DNA of 64,000 nucleotides from Didymella arachidicola (taxonomy: Eukaryota > Ascomycota > Dothideomycetes > Pleosporales > Didymellaceae): contig CM049988.1 in NCBI GenBank assembly GCA_016630955.3, positions 1,240,001 through 1,304,000 of the forward strand, given 5' to 3'. Both the position numbers and the translations under genes were made by a program. Positions 55,167 through 64,000 of the stretch are shown one piece after another. The notes under the pieces are model-generated. The model was given only the letters and a program-made list of their open reading frames with translations, searched no databases and was not told the DNA's origin. Position 1 is the first letter of the stretch; each line of letters begins with the position of its first letter.

Positions 55167-57391
55167 ATGTCGTATCGCGGACGACCAAGCAAAGGGTGCG
55201 AGCCTTGTCGAGCTCGTAAGGTCAAGGTAGGTTGCCATCACCGCGTCTGAAGTCCAACGGTGGCTGTTCCCACGTCACCCCGGTGGCATCAGTAGTCCTT
55301 CTGTGCTGACGAGAATAGTGTGACGAGACGAAACCGGCCTGTAATCGATGTACCAAGTCCAACCACGAATGCAAGTACCGTGACCAGGCAGACCTTCTCT
55401 TTCGCAACCAGACAGCGTCCGCTGCCCAGCGAGCCGAGTACTCGTGGAGAAAACGATCAAAAAGCCACCAGCGAGCATTGAGCGGCAGCAGTGACAGCCA
55501 TAGATCGCCTCCAAGTGACGGTCCCTCGCCGACTGCACGTGTGCGCCAGGCTTCTATCAGTGGGCCGTCACCGACCATCTATGAAGGCCACACCGAGGTC
55601 GACGGCGCTGCTGCCCTCCCCACATTCGACAATCTGCAGATATCACCAGGCCCTACGCCCGACCTTCGTCGCCTGGCGTACGAGCGGTTCCTGTACGATT
55701 TCGTGATACAGGAGTCTCCGAACCATCCGGTCAACGAGCCCTCTGACGCCTTGTGGAGCTTCGTCCCGGTGCTGTATGAAAGAGCTGCGGAGGACTCCTG
55801 CGTGGCAACGGTCGTCAACGCTGTTTCGTATGTCAATTTTGCGAATCGGTGCAATGCGCCGCAGGCTGAAGCCATGGGCGAAGAGGCCCTGTGGCGAGCC
55901 GTGGTGATGTTGTCGAAGATGATTGCGGACAAGAAGCAAGCAGTGTCTGATGAGGCGCTGTGCTCGGTGTATCTGATGGGTGTATATGAAGTACGGCAGC
56001 TTCAATGTATGAACGCATGGACTAACGTCGACAGAACATCAGCTCGCAGCAACGGCAGGGAACGTTCATTGCCCACCAGAACGGCGCCAACGCTCTAGTC
56101 AATATGCGGACAATCACACAGTTTTATAGTAATCCGGTTTCCGCTAGATTGTACGAGGTTGCATATTCCCAGATGGTAAATCCCCAGTTCTTATTATCCT
56201 TTCATGCAGCTGATCTGACAACAGCTCCTTGCCAACTTACATGCCGGGAAGCCCCCACCGCTACCTGTCAACGACGCAGTCGACGTGCGACAGCATCTAC
56301 CCAGCATGTACAGCCAATCCGGCATCTTCGTAATGCAGTTAATCCATAGAGAAGCCCGGCTACACGCCAAATGGCACGAGATCAAGCAGAGCGCCAACCC
56401 CCCCACCACCCGCCGCGATCTCGCAGAGCTCCTGCAAGCCGCGCTCGACCTCGACCAAAAGTACCAGGCCTGGGAATTCAACATCCCCCCCATCTGGCGG
56501 TACCAAATGTCGCCCAACACGCCCGAAGTCCGCGCACGCTACGACGTCAAATGGCAGCGTCTCGTCCTGGAAGGCCCCGGCGCGCCCGAAGAGATCCATT
56601 CATACTCGAACCTGAAACGGTGCTGGGTATGGGGTTTCTACCGCACGAGCCGCATATTCCTCCTCCGCGACCTGCTCGAGATGCTAAACTGGATGTCCCA
56701 CCTTCCCGAAGCGGACCCCGTCACCATCGCCCCTCTGTCCCACTCCTTCGCCAGCCCATTCCCGCTCGAAGACCAAATTGCACCCGTAACATTCACCAGC
56801 GCCACACTCCACACGCACCATTCCCTTGCAACCACACACCTCACCGCCCTCATCGAAAAATCCTGCTCCGCCATCCTAGGCAGCTTCACCGTCCCTGTCT
56901 ACGGAAAATCCTACACAGACATCATGGGCATGAGAGGCTACGTCAACCTCTGGCCGCTGGGCATAATGGACGCCGTACTCCGCTCCGGCCTCGTCCCAGA
57001 TTCCCGCGCCGCGCCCCACACCGCCACGCACTCCCCGCGCGCATCCCCTGCGCCCGTCCCAGACGTCCTGACACAAAACATGCACCAGTCGTACCTGTCC
57101 CGCTCCCCCGACGCCGTCCCAGATCCGCCGCCGCCCTGGGAAACGGGCAAGACGCATATTTTCGATTCCTCGGCGCCGCATCCGTTTGACTCTGCGGTTG
57201 CAATGCCGTGCGGCGGTAGAGGGGTGGATGGTACAACGGGGATGGATGTCAATGCGCGCCGGGAGTGGTTGAATTGCATGTTGTACTACACGGCGAAGGA
57301 TTTGGGGATTAAGAAGGGGATGTATGTGCCGCTTACGGAGGGGTTGTTGGGGAGGGTGAGGGGGAGGGTGGATGGTGCGCTGGGGAGGTGA
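55167..57391 (+). CDS. Zn2Cys6 transcription factor, 679 aa
   Basis: Four exons (55167..55226, 55319..55990, 56035..56175, 56225..57391) with introns of 92, 44 and 49 bp give 679 aa. The zinc cluster starts at residue 10: GCEPCRARKVK, intron 1, then CDETKPACNRCTKSNHEC, a complete CX2CX6CX5CX2CX6C interrupted just before the third Cys, a common intron site in this class. A Ser/Pro-rich linker follows, then the fungal-specific regulatory region (LRRLAYERFLYDFVIQESPN, ALWRAVVMLSKMIADKK, GTFIAHQNGANALV), as in ARCA-like regulators. The C-terminal part has NLWPLGIMDAVLRSG. It should be a nuclear DNA-binding regulator; target unknown. Confidence 0.9.
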
Positions 57392-58234
57392 CACGCTGAG
57401 ATATAAGGGGTGGTAGGACGTACGTATGCATCTATCACAATCATAGAAACCGCTAAAGACAGAAGATGAAAGAAAGAGGGTCATACTTCGATTCCAAACC
57501 AGAAGTCCTTAATTACTGTGTCTTCCAAGCCGCAGCGTGCGTGCATATACCTCCTATTCACCCATCCCATCACACTACCAACGCAGCATCGGTTTTGCTT
57601 CGCAGAGGCAAAAACAGGACATAAGTGCGCGTCATCGCGAGATTGTTCTGATCTATCAATATAGACGCCATGGCAATTAAGAGTAACGTGTTGATTATCA
57701 GCAAAGCAAGTCCGGAAAGAGGGACTGGACTGTCAAATAACATAATACGTTTCCAAGCAGGAGGTTCGTACTGCAGCAATGCAGGTGCATTGAGCGGGTG
57801 GGGTTGCAGTTGTGTATACAGGATTTGGTTGTGGAGTTGCTAAGCAGACAACAGATAAAAGAAAAGAGGGTCATACGTCAATTCCCAACTAGCAGCGTTG
57901 GATAACCATGCGTTCTAAGCCGCAGCGTGCATTCTAAGCCGTATTTAACCACCACAATTACAAAAACTGCTAAGCAGAGAAGGAAAAGAGAGGGAAGAAT
58001 TTCAGTCCTGTGGAGGAGATCAGAGCATGTTCAGGTGATGGATATGTTTGGACTATTGATCTCATATGATGCTCCAGGATCACGTGACACGTGCTGGAGC
58101 ACCGTCCACGGGTACCATGCTCCGGGGTGAGGTGAGCCCTGGCTGAGATGATGCTGGTGGGGGCTTCGTCGCGACGATTTCTGCACTAGCTTGCCGTGTC
58201 CTCCAAGCTACAGCGTCTACTCACCCATGAGACG
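57392..58234. repeat. Intergenic with three degenerate direct repeats
   Basis: Three related units lie near 57450-57560, 57835-57935 and 57965-58215. They share GAGGGTCATAC followed some 45-65 bases later by AAGCCGCAGCGTGC, and begin with GCTAA-CAGA and an A-rich purine stretch. The third is only partly recognisable (AAGCTACAGCG). No coding potential is seen. Confidence 0.5.
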
Positions 58235-59111
58235 TTAAGCAGCGACCTCCCTCCCCCCCACAACCTCCACCAACTCCCTCACCCCCCTCTGTCTCCCAAT
58301 CGCCACTTTCTGCACCTTCTCGCTCCCCACCGCATCCCCCTCATCCTCTGCTTCTCCCACACTATCCCTCGGAATCTTGCTAAGGTCCATGCGCATGCTA
58401 TACGCATCCTCGCCGTCCGCATAATACTTCTCCTCGACCTTCTCGACGCTGAAACCAAGCGTCTCGCGGTACAAGTGCAGCGCTGCGAGGTTGGAGACGC
58501 GGACGTGCAGGGAGACGTAGGAGGCGGAGAAGGTTTCTGCCATGGCGCGCTCTGGATATCATTAGTACTTCATCAATACTTTTCAATCCTTAATCGATGC
58601 TTTTCAACACACATCGCAATTAGGGTTTTCAAAAGGGGTGAAAGGTGGAATGAAATGGGCACACATACGACTCTGCCTCATCAACTTCTCCGCCAGCCCC
58701 AACCTTCGATGCGTCCGCATCACCGACAACGAGGTAATATGCCCGTGGGGCACGCCATCAGCGGGCTCTTCTTCCATTTTGGCAAGCACATAACCCACAA
58801 TCTTAGGAGGATCGTAGGGGGATTTGGGGGGGCGGGACACCTGCAATCAGTCAACATCAACACTCTCCACCATCTACACAAGCTATCCATCCACACTATC
58901 CATCCACGTAACCTGACACGCATTTTTGCATGTATGCTTGAATGGTGGATGTAAGTGACGAGAGACTTACATCAACAGCGACATAACTCAACTGCGGCCA
59001 ACTCATCGCATGATACAGATAGTACTTGCAAAAGTAGTTTTCGGGCAGGTTTGTGATGTTGGCGAGCTGGACGTGCGGGATGTCGCTGGGGCGGAGGAGG
59101 CGGATGTCCAT
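58235..59111 (-). CDS. NAA10: N-alpha-acetyltransferase NAA10 (ARD1), NatA catalytic subunit
   Basis: Exons 58971..59111, 58669..58840 and 58235..58551 with introns of 130 and 117 bp give 209 aa. The start MDIRLLRPSDIPHVQLANITNLPENYFCKYY is cut short here to the well-known NLPENY block. GHITSLSVMRTHRRLGLAEKLM contains the RxxGxA acetyl-CoA site, and YVSLHVRVSNLAALHLYRETLGF follows. NatA acetylates Ser, Ala, Thr and similar N termini on ribosome-bound chains, with NAA15 as partner. The C-terminal tail is charged and variable, as in other fungi. Both introns are longer than most here. Confidence 0.94.
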
Positions 59112-59626
59112 TTTGGGGCGTGACTATCTCTTTGCCTTGACTATCTCTTTCTGGGTTGTTTGGTTTGTTGGTGTGCGAGCGGTGCGGGTTGGTGTTGTGG
59201 CGCTGGGGGGCGTGACTTGGTGTTGTTTTGGGCTGGTGGGGCGCCGGGTGTGCGTTATGTAAGCGGAGTGGCCAATTAGGGCGTGGGGAAGATGACGTCC
59301 ACTGTTGGTCGTGTAATGATGAAAATCGGTATTCTGCTGGCTGGAGTAAAAATAGTTTATATGATTGCTCTCTTGTCGTAGCTTGATACGTTATTGAGTG
59401 ACTGGAGGAACAAATTTGGTTCATTCTTTGTCTTGACTTAAATACTGTCAAACTCTCCTCGTCTAAACAAAACGATCGCTGCAGCGACCCTGTGGGTATC
59501 ATACGCCAAGCCTCATAATCACGCCCATCCTTCTATACCACCACTCATTATGACCAATATACCCAATGGTAGTATGTCACCAATATACCACAATCGTAGT
59601 ATCTCGTAAACAATCGTGTCGTCCAT
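59112..59626. other. Intergenic
   Basis: No gene seen. The NAA10 promoter and the 3' end of the next minus-strand gene lie here. ACCAATATACC occurs twice near 59551 and 59579. Confidence 0.45.
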
Positions 59627-61143
59627 CTACATCAACCCCCCCAGCACAACCTTGCCCACCCCACCGACCTCAGTCCTGACACCAACGCGACAACTCTCCT
59701 CAAACTCCCTCACAGTACCAGCGAGGAGCAGCTTCCTCACCCGGGCGTCTGCCTTGGCGAACAAATCACCCACAGCACTCGGGGAGCCGCCGCCGGCGAG
59801 GACGACGGACTCGGGGGTGCTCAGCATGGCGAGGATGCGGGAGTAGCAGTCGATGAGGACGTCGCAGAGGGTGGCCCAGGTCTCGAAGAAGTCGGGGTCG
59901 AAGGGCAGGCTCGGGGTCTGGAGGTACTGGTACGTCTCGCCGGGATTGAGGTCGTCTGGGTTGGGGTGCGCGACGGCCTGTTCGGAGAGCGAGCCGAACG
60001 AGGGCAGGCCGGAGTCGCTGCTGAAGGAGCCCTGGGGGGTCAGCAGGGGGAAGTCGCCGGTGGCGCTGGAGCTGCGGCGGCCCTTGCCGCCGGTGGCGCG
60101 CTTGAACATCTGCGGGATGCGGGCGCGGCTCAGACTGGGAAGCGAGCCGTCGGAGGGGTGGATGGACTGGTACGTCTCGAACTCGAGCAGCAGGGCGTTG
60201 AGGGCGCGCAGGTACTCGGCGGGGGAGCTGGCGTGCAGGTCGAGGATGGTGGGCAGGCTGAAGCCGAGCAGCAGGTACTGTGTGGCGCGGCGCGACTGGG
60301 CGCGGGGGGTGAAGGAGGGCAGGCGGGCGAGGTCTGGTTTGGCGAAGAGGAGCGTGTTGAACCAGTAGATGCGGCCCTCGTGGCTGGCTTAGTCAGCAGT
60401 CAGCACCTATGGAAGGTAAGAGAGGGAAGTGCCTACGCCTTCCGCAGGTAGTCGAGCGTCGAGATGCGCTTCGAGGCCAGCTCGTGGATGTGCTGGAAGA
60501 CGAGGTTGGGGTTGGCGCCGCTGGGCACGGGAATGGGCGCGGCCGGGGCGAGGCCGGCGGTGCTGGCTGAGCGGGCGGCCGTCTGCGGGGGCGGGTTGCG
60601 CAGCGGCATGGCGGCCATGAAGGGCGTCTTGGGCTTGTCGAGGGCGAGGGCGCTCAGCGGGGGCCGGTCGGTGACGTTGTCGCTGCTCTTGGCCTTGGTG
60701 CGCGCAAACGTCGCTATCGACAGCGTCGGGCGCGAGGCGGCGAGGGGCGCGGCGGGGGGCACTTCCTCGGGCGATGGCGACAGCGACAGCGACACCGAGT
60801 GCATCGTCGAGGCCGTCGACGCGTGCCGCTTGTGCGAGCCCGTCGCGCTGCGCAGGCTGGTGCTGCGGCTCCGGCGCAGCTGCAGCCCGAGCTCGCCGAC
60901 GCTGCTGGCGATGCTGTGGCGGGCGTGCACCCGCTTCGGCGGCGTCGTCGGCGACGCGTAGAGGGTCTGCCCGTCGGTTGTAGTATTGTGCGGCGGCGTC
61001 TTGGGCGGTGCGTCTTCGTCGATCGGGGACGTGGGAGCGCGGCTCGACGGCGGCGTGTGGTTGCGGGTGGTTGCGCTGGCCCGGCTCGCCCGGCTTTTGC
61101 GGCGGCCAAAGACGCTGGTGAAGACGTTGGAGGGCGCGTCCAT
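59627..61143 (-). CDS. Conserved-looking protein of unknown function, 487 aa
   Basis: Exons 60437..61143 and 59627..60383 with a 53-bp intron give 487 aa. The N-terminal 220 residues (MDAPSNVFTSVFGRRKSRAS and on) are Ser/Thr/Pro-rich and basic, probably disordered. Then comes a folded-looking helical half: VFQHIHELASKRISTLDYLRK, HEGRIYWFNTLLF, QYLLLGFSLPTILDLH, and LCDVLIDCYSRILAMLSTPE. I do not recognise the family, although the intact two-exon structure and the sharp change of character mean it is surely a real gene. No signal peptide or membrane helix. GC-rich codon use leaves the other strand open over long stretches, which is not evidence of overlapping genes. Confidence 0.75.
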
Positions 61144-61829
61144 GGCTTACTCCTCGCCCGGCGTGGGCGTGGCAGAGCCCCTGGCTAGCTGTCGCACCTT
61201 CCAATCTTCAGGGACCCGAGATGCGGGGCTAGCGTGGGGACGAACGCATCGCTGCCTGTGCCTCTGCAGATGCATCAGAGGAGCGAGCGACGAGGCAGCA
61301 AAGTGACGAGGCAGCAAAGTGACGAGCCGCCGACCAGGCAACGACACGAGAGGTGAGCGACCTTGGTAACATCCCCGTGCTACACGACACAGCGGCCTTC
61401 ACCAATCAAGCGCCTCCCCCGAGCCACAGACATCCATGCATCTCAGCGCCACCCCTGCAGCCAGGCTGCCAGGGTCCCCACGTCACTCTGATCAACAGCC
61501 ACACCTTGACATTTGGCGTTTTGGACATGATCTGTTGCTAGTATGCTGACCGCAATCCAAATACCTATCATCTGCAAACTACTTGGTGGCACAAGGCACC
61601 TTCCTTGCTGGCTTCATCAAGCATGGCCAAGCATCTCGCACACCTCAGCTCAATGCTTACACCAAGCCTACATTCCAACAGTCAGATTCATGCACTCAGA
61701 TTGCTCTCCCTGTTTCTATCACGAGCAGCCAGCAGCCAAAGCCATAACAATGGCGCGGCCGCCTCCATTGAAGCACTGTATTAAGCTGCCACCATCCCTA
61801 GTCAAGGAAGATCAGAAGACCCCTTCGAA
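61144..61829. other. Divergent intergenic region
   Basis: It separates two divergent genes and should hold both promoters. A 16-bp tandem repeat lies at 61289..61326. No other gene is seen. Confidence 0.45.
61289..61326 (+). repeat. 16-bp tandem repeat, two perfect copies
   Basis: GACGAGGCAGCAAAGT occurs twice in succession and the first six bases of a third copy follow, about 150 bp upstream of the unknown minus-strand gene. Confidence 0.75.
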
Positions 61830-63065
61830 ATGGCCCTGCTTGTATTCATCAGCCTCGCATTGCTTCCCCTTCAGCTCGTTTCCGCTGGGTGGACAAACAC
61901 AGACTTCGAAACTACCCTACAATGCACAATGGAGTACACGCAGGGCAACGCCTCAAGCGTAGATGCAAACTGGCTCACAACAGAGACCCAGACTACTACC
62001 CAGTCGTCTTGGGTCACAAAGACCGAAGTCTACACTCCAAAGGCATCGACAACAACACTGTCAGCAGTTGCGACCTCCTACGTTCAGTCATTGGTCGATG
62101 AATGGACGTCGATAATTACTACTGCAACGGTAACGTCGACAGTCACTCTTGCAACAGTTATCACTGCAACTGCTGCTGTCACCACCACAACAACGGTTGC
62201 GGCCGAGTACCCTCATTCCAACAGGACAAAAGACTGCTCCCCTTCTGCTACTAGCACCCATATTAAAGACAAGAATGATTGGGAAGTCGCCGAAATTTAC
62301 TGGACAACAGCGTCTGACACAGAGTCTTCTGTAACCCACAATGCATCGTCACCGACTCGATCAGGTCTTGTCCCCGTGAAGGTTGACTGCACGCTCACCA
62401 CCCACTCAAACAACTTCTGGACAACCGTCACCGTCAAGCAGCCCGGTCCAACCCCAACCTACACCCGAACAACCCTTGTCACAACCCAAACCTCCACCCT
62501 CATCTCCCGAACCAAGCGGCTCAAATACGACACTCCTCCCGCTTCCACAGAAACATGGCAATGGAAGGCCGTAACCTGGGCCACCGCCTACCAAACATCC
62601 ACCACGATGACCACCACCACCAGAACCTCACATATCCCCTCCGTCCAAAACCAACCCAACCCCACACACATAACCCCTCCAACCCCCGCGCCAGACCTCT
62701 GCGCCTACACCGACGGCATCTTCGACGCACACCACCGCCTCCCCCTCGCCCGCCTCTCCACCAACACCCTCCCCGCCATATTCTACCACTACAAATACAA
62801 CGACAACGGCAAAACCTACCAATCAGGCTCAGCCTGCTGTCGCGAAGCAGCCCAAGAACCGAGGGCTGTCGCGTGGTACCAGCAGCCGTATGTGGGGTGT
62901 AGTATCTACATTGGCGAGCAGTGCCCGGGGAATGGAACGGCGCCAGGGCGGAGGGAGAAGGTGGTGGTGTATTACGATACTACGCCGGGGTATGGTGATA
63001 CTGTGTATGGGTCTGTGGGAGAGGGGAGGTGTGGGGAGATGGGGTTTGTCAATGTATGGGCGTAG
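61830..63065 (+). CDS. Secreted Thr-rich protein of unknown function, 411 aa
   Basis: One exon encodes 411 aa. Residues 1-19 (MALLVFISLALLPLQLVSA) are a clear signal peptide. The next 270 residues are very rich in Thr and Ser (TATVTSTVTLATVITATAAV, TTTTT runs) and should be heavily O-mannosylated. The C-terminal 115 residues differ: LCAYTDGIFDAHHRLPLARL, SACCREAAQEPRAVAWYQQP, VGCSIYIGEQCPGN and GEGRCGEMGF, with six Cys that could pair into a compact domain. There is no GPI signal. It could be a cell-wall or effector-type protein. I do not recognise a family. Confidence 0.75.
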   Translation: MALLVFISLALLPLQLVSAGWTNTDFETTLQCTMEYTQGNASSVDANWLTTETQTTTQSSWVTKTEVYTPKASTTTLSAVATSYVQSLVDEWTSIITTATVTSTVTLATVITATAAVTTTTTVAAEYPHSNRTKDCSPSATSTHIKDKNDWEVAEIYWTTASDTESSVTHNASSPTRSGLVPVKVDCTLTTHSNNFWTTVTVKQPGPTPTYTRTTLVTTQTSTLISRTKRLKYDTPPASTETWQWKAVTWATAYQTSTTMTTTTRTSHIPSVQNQPNPTHITPPTPAPDLCAYTDGIFDAHHRLPLARLSTNTLPAIFYHYKYNDNGKTYQSGSACCREAAQEPRAVAWYQQPYVGCSIYIGEQCPGNGTAPGRREKVVVYYDTTPGYGDTVYGSVGEGRCGEMGFVNVWA

Positions 63066-63512
63066 GCTTCCTCTTCACCGTTGTTGGATATATAGCATGG
63101 TGAGTTTTGATGTCTGACGAGAGATGGGGTGTCGTGCGTATTCCGGTCGGAAAGAACGGCACTAGCGAGGACCTCGGCATATTCAAAATACCCTCAACTC
63201 TGTATGTTTGACAAATTCTTCGGTCTTGACTCGCTAAATGGATAAAGATGACCCTGTAACAAGTCATACGCGCTTCTTTCCGCGTACGATCCTTTAGTCT
63301 GAGCAATCGTTGGCGAATCGCGCCTGCCATTCGGGTTTTGCCCCACTGACTAGGGGTGGTTCCTCCAGGCCACCCACGAGGCTCATCTCGGCAGCTACAC
63401 AAAAGGGGTCTGGCGCACGCAGCTATTGACTCTCTTTCAATACTATCGTGAAGTTTGAGCTGCCGGCATCCGTTTACGACGTAGTAGATAGGCGGCGTGT
63501 GCGCCGGGTTCT
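63066..63512. other. Intergenic
   Basis: No gene seen, though upstream exons of the following candidate could lie here. Confidence 0.4.
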
Positions 63513-63899
63513 TTGCTGCAAGATGTACAAGAAGGCTGTGTGGTCCCTGGCAAAGTACTGAGCGTGTCTGATGATCACCTCATTGTTTCGGATCCATTTG
63601 CATCACGCCGGAAGGTACTGAGCACCAAACACTGGTTCTTGAATAAACAGTTCGAAATGTCGTCTTTCCAACATGGTAGGGTCCTCCACCTGTCCACCTT
63701 CACGGCCCCTCCTGCGGCGTCACCGACGACGATCTTGCCCTCAGCGTACACCACAGCAAGCCCGACAGAATCAACTGATCTCCAGCGAGCGGCGGCATCG
63801 GCGGCTATCACAGGGAACTCGTCGTCGACAAAAAGCAACAGAACCGGACTCCTCATCCTCGGCATTCTGTCGCTGGGAACATTAGCGGGCATGTTGTGA
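63513..63899 (+). CDS. Possible last exon of a GPI-anchored protein
   Basis: An open frame ends at 63899 with a Ser/Thr/Ala-rich stretch, then SSSTKSNRTGLLILGILSLG and TLAGML at the end. A small-residue site, short polar spacer and about 15 hydrophobic residues at the very C terminus fit a GPI-attachment signal. No signal peptide or credible ATG precedes it in frame, except MSSFQHGR at 63657, so upstream exons are probably missing from my reading. The gene may be a small surface protein or a remnant. Start given is the open limit, not a chosen Met. Confidence 0.35.
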   Translation: MLQDVQEGCVVPGKVLSVSDDHLIVSDPFASRRKVLSTKHWFLNKQFEMSSFQHGRVLHLSTFTAPPAASPTTILPSAYTTASPTESTDLQRAAASAAITGNSSSTKSNRTGLLILGILSLGTLAGML

Positions 63900-64000
63900 C
63901 AGCTCGCATGAGAGGTTCCCGGAGCCGATTATGGACGCAATTGTTGTCTACCGACGCTATGCAAATGCTACTACTTGACAGAAGCAAGTGTCGAAGTCAC
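63900..64000. other. Window edge
   Basis: The last 100 bases show nothing that I can assign. Confidence 0.4.

Noticed and set aside
60407..61204. Long open frames antisense to the 59627..61143 gene and in its other frames
   Set aside because: They are Arg/Ala/Pro-rich products of GC-rich codons; the two-exon frame with folded-looking sequence is the better gene.
1..64000. tRNA, rRNA and CRISPR elements
   Set aside because: I looked for B-box and repeat-spacer patterns and saw none; a tRNA scan would be needed for certainty.

Overview
This is a window from a filamentous ascomycete, most likely a Dothideomycete. The genes are split by many short introns of about 44-130 bp with GTRNGT-like donors, a CTRAC-type branch site and YAG acceptors. 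The housekeeping proteins have typical Pezizomycotina layouts, and Zn2Cys6 regulators and small LPAELRN-motif proteins (DUF7730/2EXR-like) are abundant. I assigned exons by hand; for nearly every spliced gene the exon lengths sum to a whole number of codons. Family names come from recognition, not from a search.

Bases 1-15,100 are a degraded accessory region. It holds a secreted rhamnogalacturonan acetylesterase, one intact LPAELRN gene, several broken ones, and a nested transposon. That nest is a decayed Copia LTR retrotransposon (5250-12865) whose 5' LTR is split by an intact 2.1 kb pogo/Fot1-type DNA transposon with 44-bp inverted repeats.

Bases 15,300-30,000 mix core genes with more LPAELRN copies. 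The core genes are a possible Alba-like protein, phosphoethanolamine cytidylyltransferase (phosphatidylethanolamine synthesis), the TOR-complex subunit LST8, a peroxisomal acyl-CoA oxidase ending in SKL, and a PP2C phosphatase. Bases 30,000-43,000 hold an AT-rich block, three further LPAELRN loci (one dead), a transporter next to a Zn2Cys6 regulator, and a tandem pair of DUF7918-like genes, one frameshifted.

Bases 43,500-61,150 are a dense core block: proteasome tether STS1/Cut8, exosome helicase MTR4, cytochrome oxidase subunit 8, Elongator subunit ELP1, a Zn2Cys6 regulator, N-acetyltransferase NAA10 and a conserved protein of unknown role. The right edge holds a secreted Thr-rich protein and what may be the last exon of a GPI-anchored protein.

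The most striking feature is the LPAELRN family: twelve loci in the first 40 kb, five apparently intact and seven broken. Nearly all complete members share one gene plan: a 12-20 codon first exon, then a phase-2 intron of 44-55 bp, then the motif about ten codons later. Three genes also appear to use GC-AG introns.
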